The notes under the pieces are model-generated. The model searched no databases. It was not told the DNA's origin and saw only the letters and a program-made list of their open reading frames with translations. A DNA stretch of 34,433 nucleotides. It comes from a virus. Of this stretch, positions 30,745-34,433 are shown in pieces. Positions within the stretch are counted from its first letter, which is position 1, and the number at the start of each line of letters is the position of its first letter. A program made the position numbers and the translations under genes. Location of the stretch: the IMG/VR virus record IMGVR_UViG_3300022752_003751, positions 1 to 34,433 of that record, one strand, 5' to 3'.

Positions 30745-30752
30745 TATTTATG
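30745..30752 (-). promoter_or_regulatory. Late-type promoter CATAAATA
   Basis: The minus strand reads CATAAATA (7 of 8), 24 bases before the ATG of the 525-residue gene and overlapping the stop of the 154-residue gene. Confidence 0.45.
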
Positions 30753-31212
30753 TAATTTTTATAAGTTTGTTATATCCTTCTAGGATCTTATTTTTATAAT
30801 AAATTTTTTTTCTCCTAGCAGATTTATACTTTTCGCCTAATATTTCAGCCTTGTCATAATTTTTACCTTCAAAGTTTTTGGTATAGTAAGACTTTGTGAG
30901 TTGTTCATCAAAAGTATAGTGTCCATATTTTCTATCAAGATCAAGTATTTCTCTATTAGTCCAGCGCCCTAGTGCAAGATTATTAGCAAAAATAGCAGCA
31001 GAATGAGGCAAATTTATTCCTTTGGCTATAACATTATTATTTGTGTCTGAAACAGTGTAGAAACCACTGTCTTCTTTTTTAATCAAAAATGTGCCTATCC
31101 GTATGGAACCATCACTTGATTTTTTTGCAGGAACAAGTCCTTTCTTCCTTAGAGAAAGTTCTATATTTTTTTTGAGAGCAGATAATTCTTGAATTATATA
31201 ATGATCTGTCAT
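30748..31212 (-). CDS. Hypothetical virion-region protein, 154 residues
   Basis: A basic protein with a helical start (IIQELSALKKNIELSLRKKG), a small beta region (IRIGTFLIKKEDSGFYTVSD) and a helical end (DKAEILGEKYKSARRKKIYYKNKILEGYNKLIKI). GINLPHSAAIFANNLALGRW resembles a recurrent motif of T4-type phage hypotheticals, as far as I recall. The ATG overlaps the TGA of the packaged-protein gene upstream (ATGA). It lies within the head-gene block, so a virion role is plausible. Confidence 0.6.
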   Translation of the reverse strand: MTDHYIIQELSALKKNIELSLRKKGLVPAKKSSDGSIRIGTFLIKKEDSGFYTVSDTNNNVIAKGINLPHSAAIFANNLALGRWTNREILDLDRKYGHYTFDEQLTKSYYTKNFEGKNYDKAEILGEKYKSARRKKIYYKNKILEGYNKLIKIT

Positions 31213-31607
31213 TTTACGCTAGGGGTTTTTGGTTTAGCCTGCATGATAGACTTTACCAAGACATTCATCTGTGTAGGTACACCGGGTTTAGTCATAGTTG
31301 CCTTGGTATAATCTGCAATGGCCTTTTGTTGTTCAGGTGGTAAAGTATCAATATTTTTATTTTGTTGAACAGCATCAAAGGCACGCAAAAAATCATCTGT
31401 ACTCTTTACATTAATTTGATTTTGTTTGAGCAAATTATTCAATTGTTGACTTTTTGGATCATTGACATTAGGTTGTGTTTGTTGCTGACTAGTGGCAGTT
31501 GCAGGCTTATCACTTGGTTTATTACTGACAGATTGAACTGTACCTACCTGGCCTGTAGATGATCCAGTGGTACCTATAGTTTGTTCAAAAAGTTCAAATA
31601 TCTTCAT
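31209..31607 (-). CDS. Probable packaged protein with capsid-targeting-like N-terminus
   Basis: The 132-residue protein begins MKIFELFEQ, almost the same as MKIKELFED of the 115-residue gene, again fitting T4 capsid-targeting with an L-x-E cut after residue 8. The rest is Gln/Thr/Pro/Ser-rich and probably disordered (SDKPATATSQQQTQP), with helices SQQLNNLLKQNQINVKSTDDFLRAFDAVQQ and PEQQKAIADYTKATM. It lies one base after the membrane coiled-coil gene. Two genes with the same N-terminus in one cluster support the targeting idea. Confidence 0.6.
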   Translation of the reverse strand: MKIFELFEQTIGTTGSSTGQVGTVQSVSNKPSDKPATATSQQQTQPNVNDPKSQQLNNLLKQNQINVKSTDDFLRAFDAVQQNKNIDTLPPEQQKAIADYTKATMTKPGVPTQMNVLVKSIMQAKPKTPSVK

Positions 31608-31608
31608 G

Positions 31609-31842
31609 TTATAATTTTTGTATCATAACAATGACTAAACCAAGCACACTGGCTAATACTGTGCCTGCTGTACCTATTAAAACTTTAATGGTACTTAGAT
31701 GACTGTCTTTTATTGTAGATGATAAACTCTCAACCTTGCTTTCTATGGCAGCAAGTCTATGTTCAACTTCTTTATATCTTATAGCACAAATTTCAACATG
31801 TGCTTCTAGATTTTCTCTTTCAATGTCTGTTGGACCGGGCAC
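31609..31842 (-). CDS. Coiled-coil protein with C-terminal membrane anchor
   Basis: The start is GTG (31840-31842), with AAGGA nine bases upstream. The 77-residue product has a polar N-terminus, a heptad-rich helix (CAIRYKEVEHRLAAIESKVESLSSTIKD) and one C-terminal membrane segment (TIKVLIGTAGTVLASVLGLVIVMIQKL). This layout resembles XhlA-type or holin-associated small proteins, but no lysis neighbour is present here, so a lysis role is only possible. Another reading is a membrane-bound assembly factor for the head. Confidence 0.6.
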   Translation of the reverse strand: MPGPTDIERENLEAHVEICAIRYKEVEHRLAAIESKVESLSSTIKDSHLSTIKVLIGTAGTVLASVLGLVIVMIQKL

Positions 31843-31878
31843 GTTCTTATATCCTTTCTAGAACTTTTACTGCGGAGC

Positions 31879-32304
31879 CTAAATTGTGCCTGTGATTGCC
31901 TTGATGATGGTATTTTTAGTGGCAGGATCTTTGAGATCAAAAATTGCCTTAGCAATATTTACCGTTTCTGTAAGATTTTGGACAACTGGCACACCGTGAA
32001 CATCATCAATTAAGTGTCCTATTTCATCATCTCCATTACTATAAACACCACTTCTATCAGGACTAAATCTAAAAGTCCAAACATTTTGTTTTCCTTTGTA
32101 GGTAGTACCAAATTCTAAACCTTTAATATCACATGTTTCCATAATAGGGTCAGTTTCAAAACTAATATTTGATCGTAATTCAACACATTGTTTTAGAGTG
32201 GCAAAATTTCTAAATTGATCATGCTCTTTTAGACGTCCCCTTACTGGCCTATTAACCTTTGAATTTGTAATATCAATTAATGTTTGTATTTCAATTATTA
32301 TCAT
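31879..32304 (-). CDS. Hypothetical protein, 141 residues
   Basis: A beta-rich start (IIIEIQTLIDITNSKVNRPVRG) leads into mixed segments, FRNFATLKQCVELRSNISFE and GTTYKGKQNVWTFRFSPDRSGVYSNGDDEIG, and a helical end (DPATKNTIIKAITGTI). RFSPDRSGVY is an unusual, compact motif. No known family is recognised. A late box (AATAAATA) lies 21 bases before the ATG with a weak AGG site, and the strong terminator after the neighbouring gene isolates this gene from it. Confidence 0.55.
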   Translation of the reverse strand: MIIIEIQTLIDITNSKVNRPVRGRLKEHDQFRNFATLKQCVELRSNISFETDPIMETCDIKGLEFGTTYKGKQNVWTFRFSPDRSGVYSNGDDEIGHLIDDVHGVPVVQNLTETVNIAKAIFDLKDPATKNTIIKAITGTI

Positions 32305-32324
32305 GTTATATACCTATATAACGT

Positions 32325-32332
32325 TATTTATT
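32325..32332 (-). promoter_or_regulatory. Late-type promoter AATAAATA
   Basis: The minus strand reads AATAAATA (7 of 8), just downstream of the terminator of the 136-residue gene and upstream of the 141-residue gene. It restarts late transcription after termination. Confidence 0.55.
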
Positions 32333-32335
32333 CAC

Positions 32336-32360
32336 AAAAAAAGCGGCCGAAGCCGCTTTT
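32336..32360 (-). terminator. Strong intrinsic terminator with UUCG tetraloop
   Basis: On the minus strand AAAAGCGGC-TTCG-GCCGCTTTTTTT forms a stem of five G-C pairs extended by A-T pairs, with the stable UUCG loop and a T7 tract. It lies shortly after the stop of the 136-residue gene, ending its transcript. Confidence 0.92.
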
Positions 32361-32377
32361 GGTATCCTAATAATTTA

Positions 32378-32788
32378 TTAGGAAATTGCAGGCCAACCTG
32401 CTGTAACAGTGGTCTGCCATACGTTTACACTCTGTAGAGCACCTGTTGATGTTCCAGCAGCCTGAACTAATGTCTGTAGATATGCAGCCATAGTTTCGTT
32501 ACCAGCTGTACCATCATAGTTATCGCTTGGGTAGTCACCACCTAAAGCAGCCACGGCGATAGGAACAACTGTTCCTGCTGTTTGAGGAGGCATTACCATC
32601 TCTACGCTGACACGACTTTGAATTGCTTCTAGGGCCTGAACAACGGGGCTTCTAACACCAGCAGTTGTAGCACTGGTCTTGTTATGTACACTTGATGTGA
32701 AAGTGATTTGAAACAACTGTAGACTTACACCATTCTTGAAAATTGGTAATGGATGTACGGTCTCATTTTTCTTTGTAATACTTGGCAT
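32378..32788 (-). CDS. Probable abundant virion protein, 136 residues
   Basis: A Ser/Thr/Val-rich protein with a short N-terminus (MPSITKKNETVHPLPIFKNG), a strand ITFTSSVHNKTSATT, the segment VVQALEAIQSRVSVEMVMP and a C-terminal helix MAAYLQTLVQAAGTSTG. It lacks charge-rich regions and looks like a small capsid or tail decoration protein. It is the only gene here flanked by a late box (AATAAATA), a full AGGAGAAATC leader and a very strong terminator, a single-gene unit typical of highly expressed virion proteins. Name and exact role unknown. Confidence 0.65.
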   Translation of the reverse strand: MPSITKKNETVHPLPIFKNGVSLQLFQITFTSSVHNKTSATTAGVRSPVVQALEAIQSRVSVEMVMPPQTAGTVVPIAVAALGGDYPSDNYDGTAGNETMAAYLQTLVQAAGTSTGALQSVNVWQTTVTAGWPAIS

Positions 32789-32833
32789 TTGATTTCTCCT
32801 AAATCTTTAAGTGTATCAACACTTTTATGTTTT

Positions 32834-32841
32834 TATTTATT
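32834..32841 (-). promoter_or_regulatory. Late-type promoter AATAAATA
   Basis: The minus strand reads AATAAATA (7 of 8), 45 bases before the ATG of the 136-residue gene, giving a leader of about 40 bases that ends in AGGAG. Confidence 0.6.
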
Positions 32842-32862
32842 CCAAAATTATAAATTTACCAT

Positions 32863-33129
32863 CTATAAACTTTTTTTAGGTTCTTTACTATCCCTTAATT
32901 TTCTAATACCCCTGGTAAATTTATTTGGATCATTACTTTTAATACTATTAATTAACCTTCTTTCCAATTCGTTCGCTTGTTCTAATGAATAATTTTCTTT
33001 AATCATAGATAGTAAATTTATAGCACCGTTTATTATGTGAGCGGCCCTAGTCTCTATGACAGCTTCATTGTCCCTTTTAGTAACAATGCTATTAAGTTCT
33101 TCCATTAAACTTTTGGTAGTTTTTTTCAT
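32863..33129 (-). CDS. Small helical virion-region protein, 88 residues
   Basis: I start it at the second ATG (33127-33129), with AAGGA upstream. An ATG at 33147 abuts the late box and would fall before the transcript's +1. The product is all-helical and charged: MKKTTKSLMEELNSIVTKRD, ETRAAHIINGAINLLSMIKE and LERRLINSIKSNDPNKFTRGIRKLRD. The pattern of ETRAxHIIxxAINLL and SNDPxKFxRGIRKL is, as I recall, widespread in T4-type marine phages. A small core or internal head protein is plausible. Confidence 0.65.
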   Translation of the reverse strand: MKKTTKSLMEELNSIVTKRDNEAVIETRAAHIINGAINLLSMIKENYSLEQANELERRLINSIKSNDPNKFTRGIRKLRDSKEPKKSL

Positions 33130-33147
33130 TAAAATTTTCCTTATCAT

Positions 33148-33155
33148 TATTTATT
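33148..33155 (-). promoter_or_regulatory. Late-type promoter AATAAATA
   Basis: The minus strand reads AATAAATA followed at once by ATG; the real coding start is 18 bases further, after an AAGGA. This and the plus-strand box at 33208-33215 form a divergent late promoter region. Confidence 0.55.
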
Positions 33156-33207
33156 TGAAACAAATTGAATATAAAATAGTTCTTTTGTGCAATGCAGCAA
33201 TAACTTG

Positions 33208-33215
33208 CATAAATA
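33208..33215 (+). promoter_or_regulatory. Late-type promoter CATAAATA, plus strand
   Basis: The plus strand reads CATAAATA (7 of 8), 33 bases before the ATG of the 57-residue gene. It marks the strand switch of the window: genes to its left run leftward, genes to its right run rightward. Confidence 0.5.
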
Positions 33216-33248
33216 TTATCACACATATACATATATAGGAGAATATAA

Positions 33249-33422
33249 ATGTCTATATCAGCACTCATGCTCGGTATCCTCGAGCGCCTCGCTGAAATGT
33301 TTCCTAATGACTCTTACCAGAGTAAGCTGGATTCATATCTAAGCAGAAAAAGCATTACAGATGCTGCAACTCTTGAAAATTATATCAAAGAGTTTGAATA
33401 CCAATCCCACAAGGAGAAATAA
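33249..33422 (+). CDS. 57-residue helical protein
   Basis: The first gene of the plus-strand block. ATG at 33249 has AGGAG eight bases upstream. The product begins MSISALMLGILERLAEMFPN and ends with a helix TDAATLENYIKEFEYQSHKEK. It is soluble and helical, with no known family. Just downstream, three tiny coupled ORFs continue the operon. Confidence 0.7.
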   Translation: MSISALMLGILERLAEMFPNDSYQSKLDSYLSRKSITDAATLENYIKEFEYQSHKEK

Positions 33423-33426
33423 TATA

Positions 33427-33537
33427 ATGACCTACATTCTTGCAGTATTACATAAAATTTACCTAGCCCTAGAAGCCAGTGGCCATGCACGGGCCCGCAG
33501 ATATATGAGCGATCATAATTCAGGAGCATGGAAATGA
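33427..33537 (+). CDS. 36-residue basic micro-protein
   Basis: ATG at 33427, GGAG ten bases upstream (inside the previous stop region), TGA at 33535-33537. The product MTYILAVLHKIYLALEASGH continues with a basic ARARRYMSDHN. It overlaps the next ATG (ATGA). Start, RBS and coupling support translation despite the length. Function unknown. Confidence 0.55.
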   Translation: MTYILAVLHKIYLALEASGHARARRYMSDHNSGAWK

Positions 33538-33641
33538 AAACATTAAAGATGATCTATGACATATGGTGTACTGGTCTATTGGCCAGTCATCTTACTCGCC
33601 GTGGTAAGTGGCAAAGTGCTGTGAGGTTGATGAACAAATGA
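33534..33641 (+). CDS. 35-residue basic micro-protein
   Basis: ATG overlaps the stop of the previous micro-gene (ATGA) and its own TGA overlaps the next ATG. The product is MKTLKMIYDIWCTGLLASHL followed by TRRGKWQSAVRLMNK. Its layout (IY, then an AS, then paired Arg) echoes the 36-residue neighbour, so they may be distant duplicates. Function unknown. Confidence 0.5.
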   Translation: MKTLKMIYDIWCTGLLASHLTRRGKWQSAVRLMNK

Positions 33642-33784
33642 TTATAACTTCAATAATTATATTTGCTTTTTTATTAGCAGTTGTGGCCATAGATGAATTG
33701 CTAGAACATAAACCTGTATTAGGTGAAGAATGGGAATTTACTAAAATACATTTTAAGCCAAGATCTATTGACATATATAAATAA
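33638..33784 (+). CDS. 48-residue membrane micro-protein
   Basis: The ATG overlaps the previous stop (ATGA). The product has one membrane segment (MIITSIIIFAFLLAVVAIDE) and a charged tail (EFTKIHFKPRSIDIYK). The final codons hold the -35 box of the next promoter. Its size and topology would suit an inner-membrane anchor or a small regulator. Confidence 0.55.
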   Translation: MIITSIIIFAFLLAVVAIDELLEHKPVLGEEWEFTKIHFKPRSIDIYK

Positions 33785-33795
33785 AAACGTATAAT
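33768..33795 (+). promoter_or_regulatory. Consensus sigma70 promoter TTGACA-16-TATAAT with late box in the spacer
   Basis: TTGACA at 33768-33773 and TATAAT at 33790-33795 are both perfect, 16 bases apart. The spacer holds an exact T4 late box TATAAATA (33776-33783). Early +1 near 33802 and late +1 near 33789 would both transcribe the 96-residue gene, whose ATG has GGGAGACA upstream. This is the plus-strand counterpart of the hsp20 fusion. Confidence 0.8.
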
Positions 33796-33816
33796 GATTC
33801 ACACAGGGAGACAGTT

Positions 33817-34107
33817 ATGTTTAATCAACCTTTACTCTTTATAGACAGTGTGCAAAATGCCAAGCGGCAATTTGTAGAAAAGTATGTTCGTCATCCCGAC
33901 ATAAAAGCGGATATGATAATCTATATTGATGCTCAAAGTAAATTTTTGCACAGTGCTGTAGAGGCCACAAGCAATATTATTTCAACATGTGGCAGAGAAA
34001 TACTACATACCAAAGTAGAAAAATTAGTCAATCCTTTCAGTATTGACTGGTTCAAGGCAGGTTGGGATGCCTGGTCTGCACAAAGTCGTGCAGAACATAA
34101 GGCCTAA
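33817..34107 (+). CDS. Hypothetical protein, 96 residues
   Basis: A helical protein starting MFNQPLLFIDSVQNAKRQFV, with a central SKFLHSAVEATSNIISTCG and a C-terminal FSIDWFKAGWDAWSAQSRAEH. The long amphipathic helices and final W-x-A-W tract loosely recall phasin-like proteins, but I would not assign that. The dual early/late promoter implies expression throughout infection. GGGAGACA lies seven bases before the ATG. Confidence 0.65.
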   Translation: MFNQPLLFIDSVQNAKRQFVEKYVRHPDIKADMIIYIDAQSKFLHSAVEATSNIISTCGREILHTKVEKLVNPFSIDWFKAGWDAWSAQSRAEHKA

Positions 34108-34141
34108 CACAAGACATACACATACACGAAAGGAGAATAAT

Positions 34142-34426
34142 ATGTCTAATAGCGATCGTATTTTACCAGAAGTAAAATTACCTGAAGTAAAATTCAACAA
34201 GAATGGTTATGAAATCCGCACAGATATTCTACATATGGCCAAAGAGATGGTGCAGGCAGAATATACCTACAAATGGCAGGGTTGGGAAATGAGCGCTAAA
34301 CGTGATGAAAAGACTGGACAGATTGTAAACACAGTCGGAATGCCAGAGTTTCCTGGACTTGAACAAGTTCTAGCAACTGCGGAAAAGATGTATGCATTTG
34401 TCAACGCAGCAGGCGGCAGAAGATAA
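34142..34426 (+). CDS. Conserved-looking T4-type phage protein, 94 residues
   Basis: The start is the ATG at 34142, with AGGAG seven bases upstream; an earlier frame beginning at 34043 overlaps the upstream gene. The product has a tandem LPEVKLPEVKF start, then NGYEIRTDILHMAKEMVQAE and a KRDEKTGQIV turn, and ends with a helical PGLEQVLATAEKMYAFVNA. I recall proteins of this form as widespread in T4-type marine myoviruses, with unknown function. It is downstream of the 96-residue gene and probably shares its promoter. Confidence 0.72.
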   Translation: MSNSDRILPEVKLPEVKFNKNGYEIRTDILHMAKEMVQAEYTYKWQGWEMSAKRDEKTGQIVNTVGMPEFPGLEQVLATAEKMYAFVNAAGGRR

Positions 34427-34433
34427 ACCTATC

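Noticed and set aside
32863-33147. Start of the 88-residue gene at the ATG at 33145-33147
   Set aside because: That ATG directly abuts the late box and would precede the predicted +1; the later ATG has an AAGGA site.
33592-33774. 60-residue minus-strand frame in the plus-strand block
   Set aside because: It is antisense to two well-supported coupled micro-genes.
1-34433. tRNA genes, CRISPR arrays, insertion sequences or integrase
   Set aside because: No tRNA T-arm or cloverleaf, repeat-spacer series, transposase or integrase motifs were seen on either strand.

Overview
The window looks like part of a large T4-type tailed phage (myovirus) of a Gram-negative aquatic bacterium, or a metagenomic contig from one. 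It is AT-rich and densely packed, with many ATGA start/stop overlaps. It carries a class Ia ribonucleotide reductase with its glutaredoxin, a marine-T4-type tail fibre, a tail-associated M15 peptidase, RecB-like and DnaQ-like nucleases, and a phage bS21. Promoters fit T4 logic: near-consensus sigma70 boxes, probably early, plus repeated NATAAATA/CTAAATA boxes matching the T4 late promoter. From memory, the gene set is closest to marine heterotroph myophages of the HTVC008M type; I could not run a search. Signal peptides and a lipobox in the encoded exported proteins imply a host with an outer membrane.

Layout: almost everything up to 33130 is on the minus strand, so it is transcribed right to left; 33249-34426 is on the plus strand. 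Positions 1-4021 hold a partial gene, a class I glutamine-amidotransferase-like protein, a miniature family C (DnaE-type) DNA polymerase, two small membrane proteins, a class II aldolase-like protein and a small periplasmic protein. Positions 4122-9072 are a curli-type operon behind a T4-type late promoter: csgF, csgG, a curlin-repeat protein, a FecR-domain protein, a second curlin-repeat protein fused to an N-terminal beta domain, and a small ORF. Positions 9126-12083 hold a DUF3307 membrane protein, a probable packaged protein with a T4-type capsid-targeting peptide, and a tight clpS-heme oxygenase-bilin reductase operon. Positions 12128-14583 encode Hsp20 and a full-length DnaK. Their leaders share a hairpin that hides the ribosome binding site and may be an RNA thermometer.

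Positions 14665-19827 are small phage genes: a metallophosphoesterase, a DnaQ-like exonuclease, bS21, a membrane coiled-coil protein and an HNH-like protein. Positions 19885-25446 combine virion proteins with nrdA, nrdB and glutaredoxin. Positions 25479-33129 are mostly virion genes: tail fibre, RecB-like nuclease, two more proteins with capsid-targeting-like N-termini, a coiled-coil membrane protein and an abundant-looking small protein between a late promoter and a strong terminator. The plus-strand block holds a chain of very small coupled ORFs and two conserved-looking small proteins.

The strongest candidates for a new system are four. First, the phage-encoded curli-like secretion and amyloid module. 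Second, the dnaK/hsp20 pair with matching RBS-hairpin leaders and an overlapping early/late promoter. Third, the clpS-HO-bilin reductase operon. Fourth, a repeated promoter geometry that puts the predicted +1 on the A of the start codon, meaning leaderless phage mRNAs, in a phage that also encodes its own bS21. No tRNA, CRISPR array, insertion sequence or integrase was seen, and no stretch over 300 bases lacks a gene.
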